Below, piece by piece: positions 19,833 to 28,047 of a DNA stretch of 64,000 nucleotides. The stretch covers positions 248,001 through 312,000 of the forward strand of contig JBGAQH010000003.1 in the NCBI GenBank assembly GCA_044220875.1. The letters are read 5' to 3'. The first letter of the stretch is position 1. The number at the start of each line of letters is the position of its first letter. The notes beneath the pieces were generated by a model that did no database searches, was not told where the DNA came from, and saw only the letters and a program-made list of their open reading frames with translations. The position numbers and the translations under genes are program-made. This DNA comes from JAEUIT01 sp044220875 (GTDB taxonomy: Bacteria; Planctomycetota; Phycisphaerae; Phycisphaerales; SM1A02).

Positions 19833-21872
19833 TCATCCAGGCCGAATCGCCACGCTTGCCGCCGACGCTCGCACGGGCTTCACCGCTCGGGCGGCTTCGG
19901 CGTCGCGTCGGGCCTGTTCGGCGTCGGCGAAGTCCTCGCCGAAGCGGACGAGGCGGAGGCTGTTGGCGATGACGAAGACATAGGCGGCGGCCTGATAGAA
20001 GGGGGTCACCCAGAGCTGGATCTGGCCCGTTGCCGCGAGGGCAAGGCCGAGGACGGCGAGGGCGAGGCTTGCGGTGATGTTCTGGGCGACGACGCCGCGG
20101 GCCTTTGCCGCGACCTCGATGAGGAACGGCACGTGGCGGAGATCGTCGTTCATGAGCGCGACGCCGGCCGAGTTCGTGGCGATGTCCGAGCCGCTCAGAC
20201 CCATTGCCACGCCGACGTCGGCGCTCGCGAGGATCGGTCCGTCGTTGATGCCGTCGCCGACGACGAGCGTGCGGTGACCCTTGCGGATCAGGTACTGCAG
20301 TTCGGCGTGCTTCTCCTCCGGCAGGCATTCGGCCTCGATCGCGTCGACGCCGACCGCGAGGCCGACGCGCTTCGCGACGGCGAGCCGGTCACCGGTGAAG
20401 ATCGCGACCCGACGAACGCCGAGCTGGCGGAGCTTGGCGACGACTTCGATCGCGTTGCGGCGGAGTTTGTCCTCGAGTCCGACGGCACCGAGATAGCGGT
20501 CACCGAGCATGACGTGCACGCCGGACATGCCTTCGATCTTCGCCTCGACCGCCTTCACCTGATCGGCGACGCCGGGATTCACCTCAACCAGCCACGCGCC
20601 GCGGCCGGCGTAGAGCGTCTCGCCGGAGCTCTCGGCTCGAACGCCGCGGCCGTGCAGCTCGGCATAGCTCTGGATCGAGCGGGGCTTGATGCGGGCCCGC
20701 TCGGCCGTTTCGAGAATCGACTTCGCAAGCGGGTGATTGGAGCTCTGCTCGGCGTCGGCGGCGGCCTGGAGAAGCGTCGCGCCGTCGATGCCCTCGTTGG
20801 GGGCGAGGCGACTCACCGCGAACTTTCCGGTGGTCAGCGTGCCGGTCTTGTCCATGACCACCGTGTCGACGCTGGCCGCCGCCTCGAGCGTGCGGGTCTG
20901 CTTGATCATGATGCCCAACCGCGCGGCGGCGGCGAAGGCCGCGACCATCGCGGTCGGATAGGCGATGAGGAGAGCGCCCGGCGCGGTGACGACAAGCACG
21001 GTGATCGCCCGCGTCGCGGCCGCGGCGCGGGTCGTCGGATCGTCGCTGCGGGTCGTGAAGAACCACACCAGCGCCGCGACCATCAGCACCACGGGCACGT
21101 AGTACTGGGCGAGACGCTCGACGAGCTCCTGCCGCTCGCCCTTGGCCGTCTCCGCTTCGCGAATGAGCTTCTCGACCTTGCCGATGGTCGTTTCGCCGGC
21201 GACGGCGGTGACCTGCACGTCGAGCTGGCCGGTGAGGTTCGTGGTGCCGGCGTAGACGTCAAAGCCCGGCTGCACCTCGATCGGCACGGCTTCGCCAGTG
21301 AGCGAGGCCTGATTGATGTTCGAGCTGCCGCGAACCACCTTGCCGTCGACGGGAAGATTCTCGCCGGGACGCACGCGGACGGTTTGGCCGCGGGTGATCT
21401 GGCGCAGGGAGACCTCCGATTCGCTGCCGTCATCGTTCACGATGCGGGCGATGTCGGGAGTGAGTTCGACGAGTTCGCGGATCGCCCGCTGGGCGCCCCA
21501 CGCGGTGCGGGAGAGGACGAGTTCGGCGAGCCACAGGAAGAAGGCGAGGAACCCCGCGGCGAGGAACATGTTGTTGGCCATCGCCGCGAAGACCGCGAGC
21601 GTGGCGAGCGAATCGCTTGAGGCCTTGCCTGACTTCAGTTCGTCCCACGCGCCACGGGCGAGGGGAAGGACGAGCATGAACGCGCCGACCGCCGCGGGAA
21701 TCGAGGCCACGAGTTCCTCGACGCCGAAGAAGCGGGCCATCCACGCGGTCAAGAGCAGGACGCCGCCGACGAGGGCGAGAAAGAGATTCCGCTCGAGCTT
21801 CTGCTCGTCGTTCTGGGAGATCTCGGGGCGCGTGTCGGTGCGGTCGGCGGTCGCGAGCGAGAAGTCGGACAT
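19833..21872 (-). CDS. P1B-like P-type ATPase with APG in place of CPC
   Basis: A 679-residue P-type ATPase of heavy-metal type. Visible in order: paired N-terminal TM segments, actuator motif TGEAVP, the TM6 motif, phosphorylation motif DKTGT (Asp ~341), the HP motif in SSNHPLAKSI, and the hinge GDGINDGPILASADVG. TM6 reads VTAPGALLIAYP (APG ~297-299), whereas Cu/Zn/Cd pumps have CPC and other P1B types SPC or TPC. The usual YN and MxxSS metal ligands of the last helices are also missing, and there is no N-terminal CxxC domain. Transport substrate is therefore unknown. Start 21872 is preferred over ATG 21947 because the upstream part is low-complexity; no clear Shine-Dalgarno. Confidence 0.85.
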   Translation of the reverse strand: MSDFSLATADRTDTRPEISQNDEQKLERNLFLALVGGVLLLTAWMARFFGVEELVASIPAAVGAFMLVLPLARGAWDELKSGKASSDSLATLAVFAAMANNMFLAAGFLAFFLWLAELVLSRTAWGAQRAIRELVELTPDIARIVNDDGSESEVSLRQITRGQTVRVRPGENLPVDGKVVRGSSNINQASLTGEAVPIEVQPGFDVYAGTTNLTGQLDVQVTAVAGETTIGKVEKLIREAETAKGERQELVERLAQYYVPVVLMVAALVWFFTTRSDDPTTRAAAATRAITVLVVTAPGALLIAYPTAMVAAFAAAARLGIMIKQTRTLEAAASVDTVVMDKTGTLTTGKFAVSRLAPNEGIDGATLLQAAADAEQSSNHPLAKSILETAERARIKPRSIQSYAELHGRGVRAESSGETLYAGRGAWLVEVNPGVADQVKAVEAKIEGMSGVHVMLGDRYLGAVGLEDKLRRNAIEVVAKLRQLGVRRVAIFTGDRLAVAKRVGLAVGVDAIEAECLPEEKHAELQYLIRKGHRTLVVGDGINDGPILASADVGVAMGLSGSDIATNSAGVALMNDDLRHVPFLIEVAAKARGVVAQNITASLALAVLGLALAATGQIQLWVTPFYQAAAYVFVIANSLRLVRFGEDFADAEQARRDAEAARAVKPVRASAASVAIRPG

Positions 21873-22148
21873 GGGGTCAGAACCCGGGTGGAAGAGGCCG
21901 GAGGAGGAGGCCGAAGCCGTGCCACGGGCGGAAGCCGGCGGCACCATGTGCTTGCGGAGGAGCGAAACGCTCCGGGAGGCCACCTGAAGAGATGAGGGGG
22001 CAGCCTCGCCGTCGAAACGGGACGGTGGAAAGGGTAACAGATCCGCCGTCGCGTTCGGTCTACGGCCGTTGGCCGGATGGGTTCGCGGGGTTGGGCCGAA
22101 ATGCTCGCGGGTCGCGCTGCCGAGGGTGGGGGAGACGCCCGACGCGGG

Positions 22149-22628
22149 CTAGACCTCGACCGACTCAAAGACGATCCGGTCGTCGACGTGCCGGGCGAAG
22201 AACGCCTCGATCTTCCCGATTTCCGTGACGCGGGCCACGAAGGCCGCGGCCCGCACCAGATCGGCCCGCTGCACGAGTTCGAGCCGTCGCTCGCGGAGCT
22301 CGAGGCGATTGCCATAGAACGCACAGTTCTGGTGGGCGATGAGGACGATCCGCTGGAGACCGTGGACCTCGACCAGGAACTTCAGCTCGTCGACGACGCC
22401 CTGTTCCTCGAGATGGGCCTGCGGATGGCCCGCCAAGCACGCCGGCCCGCCGGGCAGGGCGACGCGGTCATAGCGGGGAAGCCCGAGGCCGTTTTGAAGA
22501 AAGTCGTCGAAGTGCTCGCCGATGCGGCCGTCCGAGCAGTAGATCGCGGCGGCCCGGATGCGGGCACGGTCGTAGGGAAGTCGGCTTTCGTAGGCGGCGG
22601 TCACGTCGGGCTCGGCGAGGGATCGCAT
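22149..22628 (-). CDS. Beta-carbonic anhydrase-like protein
   Basis: A 159-residue protein with the zinc-site pattern of beta-carbonic anhydrases: C31-x-D33-x-R35 (YCSDGRIGEHF) and H99-x-x-C102 (AHQNCAFYG). The Asp-Arg pair is the dyad that tunes the zinc-bound water in this family. The protein is shorter than typical beta enzymes (~200 residues) and the remaining sequence is diverged, so reversible CO2 hydration is likely but not certain. It is divergent from gpsA, with a 111-bp gap. A -10-like TACACT ends 8 nt before the ATG, which suggests a leaderless or nearly leaderless transcript. Confidence 0.75.
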   Translation of the reverse strand: MRSLAEPDVTAAYESRLPYDRARIRAAAIYCSDGRIGEHFDDFLQNGLGLPRYDRVALPGGPACLAGHPQAHLEEQGVVDELKFLVEVHGLQRIVLIAHQNCAFYGNRLELRERRLELVQRADLVRAAAFVARVTEIGKIEAFFARHVDDRIVFESVEV

Positions 22629-22636
22629 GGGCGGCC

Positions 22637-22642
22637 AGTGTA
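22637..22642 (-). promoter_or_regulatory. Candidate -10 element (TACACT) for the carbonic anhydrase-like gene
   Basis: Read on the minus strand the hexamer is TACACT, 8 nt before ATG 22628. It faces a similar element for gpsA on the other strand at 22728-22733. Confidence 0.4.
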
Positions 22643-22727
22643 GCCCGCCGATCCACCCGTGGATCGACGTGCTTCCTCCCGTTCGCGCGGCAGGCTGCGG
22701 CCGCGCGAGGCGGTCGCTGGAGAGTGG

Positions 22728-22733
22728 TAGATT
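22728..22733 (+). promoter_or_regulatory. Candidate -10 element (TAGATT) for leaderless gpsA
   Basis: TAGATT ends 6 nt before ATG 22740, the spacing expected if transcription starts on the A of the start codon. No TTGACA-like -35 is visible. Confidence 0.5.
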
Positions 22734-22739
22734 CCAGCG

Positions 22740-23771
22740 ATGCCTCCCACCGTACCGGAAGCGACTGCCGAGCGTGTGGCCATCGCCGGCGATGGTCAGA
22801 TGGCGCTGGTCCTCGCCGACGCGCTCGCGTTCAAGGGGATTCCAGCCACGATCTGGAGTCCCTTCCCGCAGGCCGCGTCGGAACTCGCTCGGGCGCGTCG
22901 ATCTTCGCGATTGCCGGGACTCGAACTCCACGCGTCGGTCCTCGTCACCCCCGATCCGGAGGAAGCGTTTGCGAACGCAACGCTCGCGGTGAACGCGATT
23001 CCAACGCAGTACATCCGGCCGACGTGGAAACGGCTCGCCGCCTCGCTTGCCGCCGCTGCCCCGATCGTGAGCGTCGCCAAGGGAATCGAGACCGAATCGC
23101 TTCGCCGGCCGAGCGAAGTGTTGGCCGAGGTGGTCGGCGGCTCGCGCGGCATCTCCGTCCTCAGCGGACCGACGATCGCGGCGGAACTCGCCCGTCGCCT
23201 GCCCGCGGTCATGGTGGCCGCATCGTTCGACGGCCCGCTCGCCGAGCGCGTGCAGGCGATCTTTGGCGTGCCGTGGATCCGCATCTACACCAACGACGAT
23301 CCGCTCGGCGTCGAACTCGCCGGGGCGCTCAAGAACGTCATCGCCATCGCCGCGGGCATCGTCGACGGCGTTGGCCTCGGCGCGAATGCGAAGTCGGCGC
23401 TGCTTGCCCGTGGGCTCGTCGAGATCGTTCGCTTCGGTGCCGCGGTCGGTGCGAAGCCCGAGACGTTCTTCGGCGTCGCCGGCGTCGGGGACCTGGCCAC
23501 GACCTGCTTCTCGCCCGAGGGCCGGAACCGCACCTTCGGCGAAGCGGTGGGCCGGGGGGAGTCGGTCGCGGCGCTTCTGGAGGGAGGCGCCACCGGTTCG
23601 GTGGTCGAGGGGGCGCCGACCGCGAAGGCCGTGCATGCGTGGGCACGGCGGCTTGGCATCAGCATGCCGATCATGGAGGCCGTCTACGCGATGGTCTTCG
23701 AGGGACTCGCTCCGCGCACCGCGGTGAGCGAACTCATGCGACGGGCCACGGGGCCGGAGCGCGTCTCGTAG
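22740..23771 (+). CDS. gpsA: NAD(P)-dependent glycerol-3-phosphate dehydrogenase
   Basis: The 343-residue product matches GpsA in length and order: an N-terminal Rossmann fold with a modified glycine loop (AGDGQMALVLA, where GxGxxG is usual), 'VSVAKGIE', 'VLSGPTIAAELA', the catalytic-lysine segment GALKNVIAIAAG, 'GVAGVGDLATTC' and the anion-binding GRNRTFGE. It reduces dihydroxyacetone phosphate to glycerol 3-phosphate, the backbone for phospholipid synthesis, in the cytoplasm. The start is supported by family length and by the -10-like TAGATT just upstream. Glycine-loop variation (DGQM for NGSW-like) is a small oddity. Confidence 0.93.
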   Translation: MPPTVPEATAERVAIAGDGQMALVLADALAFKGIPATIWSPFPQAASELARARRSSRLPGLELHASVLVTPDPEEAFANATLAVNAIPTQYIRPTWKRLAASLAAAAPIVSVAKGIETESLRRPSEVLAEVVGGSRGISVLSGPTIAAELARRLPAVMVAASFDGPLAERVQAIFGVPWIRIYTNDDPLGVELAGALKNVIAIAAGIVDGVGLGANAKSALLARGLVEIVRFGAAVGAKPETFFGVAGVGDLATTCFSPEGRNRTFGEAVGRGESVAALLEGGATGSVVEGAPTAKAVHAWARRLGISMPIMEAVYAMVFEGLAPRTAVSELMRRATGPERVS

Positions 23772-23788
23772 CGGGCGGAACGAAAACA

Positions 23789-23815
23789 GTCCCCGTCGCG
23801 CGAGGCGACGGGGAC
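23789..23815 (-). terminator. Terminator for the mini dockerin gene
   Basis: gtccccgtcgc (23789-23799) pairs perfectly with gcgacggggac (23805-23815) across a 5-nt loop. On the minus strand the stem is followed by tgttttc, so it fits best as the intrinsic terminator of the minus-strand gene ending at 23869; it may also stop gpsA. Confidence 0.8.
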
Positions 23816-23868
23816 CGCTGAAGCGGAAGAACCGTATGGGCCGCATGGACGCGGCGGGTGCGTTGTGG

Positions 23869-24069
23869 TCAGCCCCAGGCGCCGATGAGAAGGCTGAGGT
23901 CGACGGCGTCGACGATGCCGTCGGCCTTGCGATTGGCGGGGTTGCGATCGGCGGGGTTCGTGGCCGGCAGGCAGGTCAGAATCGTGATGAGCGCGATGTC
24001 GCCGGAGAAGTCGCCGATGGCGGCGCCGGTGAGGCGAAGCGGCCAACGGAGGTTCTTCGGGGTGGTCAT
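23869..24069 (-). CDS. Very short secreted dockerin-like protein (possibly decayed)
   Basis: Only 66 residues. A weak hydrophobic stretch (GDIALITILTCLPA, residues ~20-35) could be an export signal, and the C-terminus is a single dockerin-like loop, KADGIVDAVDLSLLIGAWG. The usual first loop is missing and its position is filled by NPADRNPANR. Either this is a genuine tag-only small protein or what remains after deletion of the functional domain. A good terminator follows directly, which argues that it is or was transcribed. It lies between gpsA and the HPr gene. Confidence 0.5.
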   Translation of the reverse strand: MTTPKNLRWPLRLTGAAIGDFSGDIALITILTCLPATNPADRNPANRKADGIVDAVDLSLLIGAWG

Positions 24070-24202
24070 GATTCGTCCAAGTGGGGGTGAGGCGATTCCG
24101 CACCGCAGCCGGTTGGACGAATGGAGGGATGGTCGATCCCACAGATACAGCGAACGGGCCATCCCGTGCGGGACGCCGTCGCGGGCGAGTCGCTCGCCGG
24201 GG

Positions 24203-24478
24203 TTATTCCTCTTCGCCGAAGCCAGTCCGGACGAGTTCGGCGAGGGCCGTGACCGCGGCCACCTCATCCGGCCCGTCGCCGGTGATCTCGATTTCCGTCC
24301 CGCAGGTGCCGGCGAGCATGAGCATCTGCATGATCGACTTTCCGTCCACCGGCTCGTTCTGGTCGATGCGGCGAACGGAGATCTCGCACTCGAACTCGCT
24401 GGCCCGCTCCACGAATGTCATCGCCGGCCTTGCGTGCAGGCCAAGTCGGTTGGTGATGGTGGCGCGGGCGGAACGCAT
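24203..24478 (-). CDS. ptsH: HPr-family phosphocarrier protein
   Basis: A 91-residue HPr domain with the phosphorylatable histidine in GLHARPAM (H15) and the regulatory-serine region GKSIMQMLML (S48). It carries phosphate between EI and EIIA proteins. The nearest partner is the PtsN-type EIIA encoded just upstream, so a regulatory (nitrogen-type) PTS is more likely than a sugar uptake PTS; no EI or sugar permease is in the window. The start at ATG 24478 gives the normal HPr length; a longer frame from a TTG would add a non-homologous 27-residue leader. The C-terminus is acidic (FGEEE). Confidence 0.9.
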   Translation of the reverse strand: MRSARATITNRLGLHARPAMTFVERASEFECEISVRRIDQNEPVDGKSIMQMLMLAGTCGTEIEITGDGPDEVAAVTALAELVRTGFGEEE

Positions 24479-24555
24479 GCTGGCTGGAGTGTCCACCGAC
24501 CGATCGCTCGTCTCGGTCCTTCGTTCGTTCGCCGGTCCCTGCGAGGTCGCGCCTC

Positions 24556-25035
24556 TCAACGGGATCCGGCCTGCTGTGCGTCGGCTTCCTCAAGCAGCGT
24601 GACCACGTCCTCGACCGTGCCGGCCTGCCGGAGGAAGCGGCGGAACTGGTCGCGGCTGAGGTTGCCGAAGATCGCCTCCATCGCGTCAAGGTGCTCCTCC
24701 GGCCGATCCTCGGGGGAGAGCAGGATGAAGATCGAGTGCACCGGCTGCTTGTCGAGGGCGTTGAAGTCGACGCCGTTGCGGCTGATGCCCACGCTCACCA
24801 CGAGCTGCTTCACGAGCGAGCTCTTGGCGTGCGGGACGGCGACGCCGTGGCCGAATCCGGTCGAGCCGCGGTTCTCGCGGGCGATGATCGACTTCACGAA
24901 GGTGTCCCGCTGCTCCGGCGCGACCTTGCCCGCGTCGACCAGGGCGTCCACGAGTTCGCGGATCGCGTCGTCGCGCTTGGTTGCGACGAGCGAGGGGAGG
25001 ATGGCCTTCTTCACGACGATGTCACGAAGCTTCAT
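24556..25035 (-). CDS. ptsN: PTS EIIA-Ntr-like protein
   Basis: A 159-residue EIIA domain of the mannitol/fructose/Ntr type. The active-site histidine lies in GHGVAVPHA (H69), with the conserved 'ARENRGSTGFG' before it and 'LLSPEDRPEEHL' after it. Being a stand-alone domain without EIIB or EIIC, it is probably a regulatory protein of the PtsN type that takes phosphate from HPr. It sits 60 nt downstream of hpf and 77 nt upstream of the HPr gene on the same strand, which supports a shared pathway. In many bacteria this pair lies beside rpoN, which is not seen here. Confidence 0.92.
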   Translation of the reverse strand: MKLRDIVVKKAILPSLVATKRDDAIRELVDALVDAGKVAPEQRDTFVKSIIARENRGSTGFGHGVAVPHAKSSLVKQLVVSVGISRNGVDFNALDKQPVHSIFILLSPEDRPEEHLDAMEAIFGNLSRDQFRRFLRQAGTVEDVVTLLEEADAQQAGSR

Positions 25036-25095
25036 GGCAGATCTCAGGTGAGCGGTGATGGAAAGCGGTGCGGACGGACGCGGGCAGCTTGGCGG

Positions 25096-25392
25096 TCACT
25101 TCTTGTGATCGCGGATGCGGTCCTTCCAGTCGGTGATCTGGCGGATCGCCCGGTCGATGCAGAGGTCGATGCAGGCGTAGAGATCCTCGTCGTTGGCGTT
25201 GGCGACGAAGTCGTCATGCTTCTCGACGTCGGTCTTGACCTCGACGCGGTAGCCCTGCGGTTCCTTCTGAAGCACGACGTAGATGCCCTGCACGCGATCG
25301 AAGTGCTTGCGGATGCGATCGGACTTCTTGTGGATGTAGTCCTCGATCGCGGGGGTGAGCTGAAGGTGCTTGGCGGAGATGTTGGTCTGCAT
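25096..25392 (-). CDS. hpf: Ribosome hibernation-promoting factor (short HPF type)
   Basis: The 98-residue protein has the HPF/YfiA fold pattern: 'ISAKHLQLTPAIEDYIHKK', 'YVVLQKEPQGYRVEV' and 'DEDLYACIDLCIDRAIRQI'. It binds the small ribosomal subunit and promotes inactive dimers or protects ribosomes under starvation. The length corresponds to the short form without the C-terminal dimerisation domain. GGAGG lies 5 nt before the ATG, one of the best Shine-Dalgarno sites in the window. It leads the hpf-ptsN-HPr cluster. Confidence 0.93.
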   Translation of the reverse strand: MQTNISAKHLQLTPAIEDYIHKKSDRIRKHFDRVQGIYVVLQKEPQGYRVEVKTDVEKHDDFVANANDEDLYACIDLCIDRAIRQITDWKDRIRDHKK

Positions 25393-25461
25393 GGAAGCCT
25401 CCGGTGAGGCGTGGCGAGCCGGGTTGGAAGGCCCGCTCGGTGGGAATGGGACACGGCGAGC

Positions 25462-26346
25462 TTACGCGACGACCGGCTTCTGTGGCGGCGGGGCGGAGCT
25501 CGACGACGGTGGTGATGGGGGGAGGGGATCGCGCGACGGCCCTTCCTGGTGAGGCGGAACGACGACGCCGCCGGAGACGAGGTAGCGAAGGGCCTCGTCG
25601 ATCGAGATCGGGAGCTCGTGGACATCCTCGCGGCGAACCGAGACGGTCCAGCCGGTGAAGGGGGTTGGCGAACTGGGGATGAAGACGGTCAGGGCCTCGC
25701 CACTCTCGTTCTCGATCGCACGCATCGCGGTTCCGGTGAGCAATCCGATCGACCAGACGCCCTCCCTCGGATACTGGAGGATGACGACCCGGCTGAACTT
25801 CATCCGTTGGTCGCCGCCGCCGTCCGAGAAGAAGAAGCCGACGATCTGCTTGACGCTGGGGTAGATCTGGCGAATGAGCGGCGTCGATGTGAGCACGCGC
25901 TCGAACAGCCCGAAGAGGGCGCGGCCGAGCCAGCCGCCGACCAGTCGGCCGGCGACGTAGACGAAGCCCAAGGCCACGATGATCCCGAAGAGGTGGGTGT
26001 ACCAGCGGGCGTCCCACCACGCCTGCACCTCGCGAGCCCGCAGCTCGGCGACGATGACCTCCTCGCTCGGCGGTCGGCGCGACGCGGCGGCCCGCTCGGC
26101 GACGGCGAGCCGGACCGACTCTTCGGTCGGCTCGAAGCGCCCGTTCATCGGGCCGCCGACCGTACTCGACCAGGCGAGGACGGAGCGTGCGACGCCGTTG
26201 ATCGGCTCGGCGATGTTGCGGCTCACGAACTGGTACGCGGCGACCAGGATCCAGAGGGTCAGGATCGAGGGAAGCAGGACGGCGAGGCCGCGCAGGAATG
26301 CCCGCTTGATCTCGAAGCGGGAAGGACGTTCTGTGGGGGCGGTCAT
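25462..26346 (-). CDS. DUF502 membrane protein
   Basis: A 294-residue protein with a first TM segment near residues 17-37 (FLRGLAVLLPSILTLWILV) and a second near 115-135 (IIVALGFVYVAGRLVGGWL), followed by the DUF502 core 'TPLIRQIYPSVKQIVGFF' and 'VVILQYPREGVWSIGLLT'. The ~75-residue insert between the two TM segments is charged, and the tail is a P/S-rich disordered stretch. DUF502 proteins are inner-membrane proteins of unknown function. ATG 26400 (18 codons earlier) is an alternative start with TACACT only 3 nt upstream; the shorter form fits the family better. Confidence 0.8.
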   Translation of the reverse strand: MTAPTERPSRFEIKRAFLRGLAVLLPSILTLWILVAAYQFVSRNIAEPINGVARSVLAWSSTVGGPMNGRFEPTEESVRLAVAERAAASRRPPSEEVIVAELRAREVQAWWDARWYTHLFGIIVALGFVYVAGRLVGGWLGRALFGLFERVLTSTPLIRQIYPSVKQIVGFFFSDGGGDQRMKFSRVVILQYPREGVWSIGLLTGTAMRAIENESGEALTVFIPSSPTPFTGWTVSVRREDVHELPISIDEALRYLVSGGVVVPPHQEGPSRDPLPPSPPSSSSAPPPQKPVVA

Positions 26347-26441
26347 GCCGGTCGAAGAGGCCGAGGTGCCGGTGGCCGCGCGGAGCGCGGTCGGACGCAT
26401 GGAAGTGTACAGCGAAGCCCTTCGCGAAGGGCGATCGGCGT

Positions 26442-28004
26442 TCACTGCGTGCGCGAGGCCGGCTGCAGGGGACGCAGGGTCACCGGCGACTCGAGGTACT
26501 CCTCGCGCCGACGATATCGCACCGTGACCGTGTCGCCGACGCGATGCGAGGCGATCGCCACGGCGAGCTCGCGGGAGGAGCGGATCGCCTTGCCGTCGAT
26601 GGCGACGATCACGTCGCCGGCGCGAAGACCGGCGGCGCGGGCCGAGCTGTCCTTGAGCGTTTCCTTGATGCGGATGCCGCCGGGCGTTTCGGTGATCGAG
26701 ATGCCCAGCGACGCGTCGCCCGTCCGGACCGAGTCGTCGATCGGCCCCTTGGCCGTCACCCACGCCCGCCACTGCCGCTCGATGTCGGCAAGCGGCTTGC
26801 CGAAGACGCGCTCGAGGGCCTTCGCGCCGCTCGGATCCTCGGCGAAGCCCTTCGTGTACGCCTGGTACCAGGGCATGAGCTTCTCGCGATCGGCCAGATA
26901 GAGGAAGATCGATCGCACTTCGGGATAGAGCGCCGGGGCGCGATCCATGAATCCGTGAGGCGAGAGGGCGAAGAGCTTCGGCCACGGCAGCTCGTTGTTG
27001 GCGTCGACCGCGCGGAAGATGACGTTGTGGCGGGTGTTCGGAAGGAAGGCGATCTCGCCCTCGCTCGAAAGCGTGTAGGCCTCGAAGAGCGCGGCGACGC
27101 CCTCCTGGATCCAGATGGGATGCTTCTGGTGAAGGCGCTCCATGTGGCCGTAGTGCATGAGATGGACGAACTCATGCTGGAGGGCCTCGCCGATGTCGCG
27201 GGCGATGAGCATGTGCATGCGATGCTCGTAGACGCCGCGGGTGTCGGGATCGCTGATGTACTTCTTCGCGTCGGCCGGGGTCGGCACGGCCACGAGGGTC
27301 TGGTACGCCGGGGCATCGCCGAAAAGATGCTTGCTGAGCCAGTCCGCCTCACGCTCGATGAGGTCGCGCATCTCCTTGTGCGTGGCCTCGTCGAGACAGG
27401 TGGCGTAGTGAAGGCGCCGCGCCGGATCGTCCTCGAAGCGATAGTGCTTCGTGCCGTGGATCCGCTTCCATTCCTCGAGCTGCGGGCAGTCGTTGAGGTC
27501 AAGGCCGAGCGGCGGAGTCGCGGGCCGCGGCTGGTCCTTCGGCGCGTCGGGGCGCTGCGCGGGTGGCGCGTCGGGCGGAAGATTCGGCGGCGTCCCCTTG
27601 CCCTTGGCCCGCTCGCGGGCGAGGTCGCGGGCCTCGAGGATCGCCGTATACGTCGGATGGTCGCGCAGCGGCTCGAGATCGGGATCCGACTCCATGCCAT
27701 CGAAGTCGCGGAAGCCGGCCTTCACCGCGTCGAAGAGCGACGCGGCGCCGGCGTCCTTCTCGCCCAACTGGGCGTGACAGCAGGCCGCGTTGTAGAGCAT
27801 GATCGGATCGCGCCGCACCTCGGCCAGATAGCGGTCGATGAGCGGCAGGGCCTCGGACCAGCGGTGGGCCTCGAGGGTCCGATCGATTTTCTGCAAGAGC
27901 GCGTCGGCCGCGGCCGCATCCAGGGGCGGAGCGCTGCCGCCGTGGGCGGGCCACGCAAGGAGGAGCGAGGCGATCAGGAGAATCAGGCGTCCGACGTGTC
28001 GCAC
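26442..28004 (-). CDS. Secreted gluzincin-type metallopeptidase with C-terminal PDZ domain
   Basis: A 520-residue exported protein: signal peptide residues 1-22 (LILLIASLLLAWPAHG), a TPR-like helical region (~25-120), a proline-rich linker (~130-165), and a peptidase domain containing HEFVH (HExxH zinc motif) with a following 'WIQEGVAALFEAY', the glutamate region typical of DUF1570/gluzincin peptidases. A PDZ domain lies at ~425-500 ('GLRAGDVIVAIDGKAI'). It probably cleaves proteins in the periplasm, with PDZ selecting substrates. GTG 28004 is chosen because it starts the signal peptide and a -10-like TAGCAT lies 6 nt upstream. Confidence 0.85.
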   Translation of the reverse strand: MRHVGRLILLIASLLLAWPAHGGSAPPLDAAAADALLQKIDRTLEAHRWSEALPLIDRYLAEVRRDPIMLYNAACCHAQLGEKDAGAASLFDAVKAGFRDFDGMESDPDLEPLRDHPTYTAILEARDLARERAKGKGTPPNLPPDAPPAQRPDAPKDQPRPATPPLGLDLNDCPQLEEWKRIHGTKHYRFEDDPARRLHYATCLDEATHKEMRDLIEREADWLSKHLFGDAPAYQTLVAVPTPADAKKYISDPDTRGVYEHRMHMLIARDIGEALQHEFVHLMHYGHMERLHQKHPIWIQEGVAALFEAYTLSSEGEIAFLPNTRHNVIFRAVDANNELPWPKLFALSPHGFMDRAPALYPEVRSIFLYLADREKLMPWYQAYTKGFAEDPSGAKALERVFGKPLADIERQWRAWVTAKGPIDDSVRTGDASLGISITETPGGIRIKETLKDSSARAAGLRAGDVIVAIDGKAIRSSRELAVAIASHRVGDTVTVRYRRREEYLESPVTLRPLQPASRTQ

Positions 28005-28010
28005 GAAATC

Positions 28011-28016
28011 ATGCTA
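28011..28016 (-). promoter_or_regulatory. Candidate -10 element (TAGCAT) for a leaderless GTG-start peptidase gene
   Basis: On the minus strand TAGCAT is followed by exactly 6 nt (gatttc) and then GTG 28004. A ribosome binding site cannot fit in between, so initiation would have to be leaderless or driven from read-through out of purN. Confidence 0.5.
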
Positions 28017-28047
28017 CGCGGAGGATCCGCCGCGGATGCCTGCAAAG

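Noticed and set aside
26398..26409. TACACT 3 nt before ATG 26400 as another leaderless start
   Set aside because: A spacing of 3 nt would put the transcription start inside the coding sequence, so it was not counted with the others.
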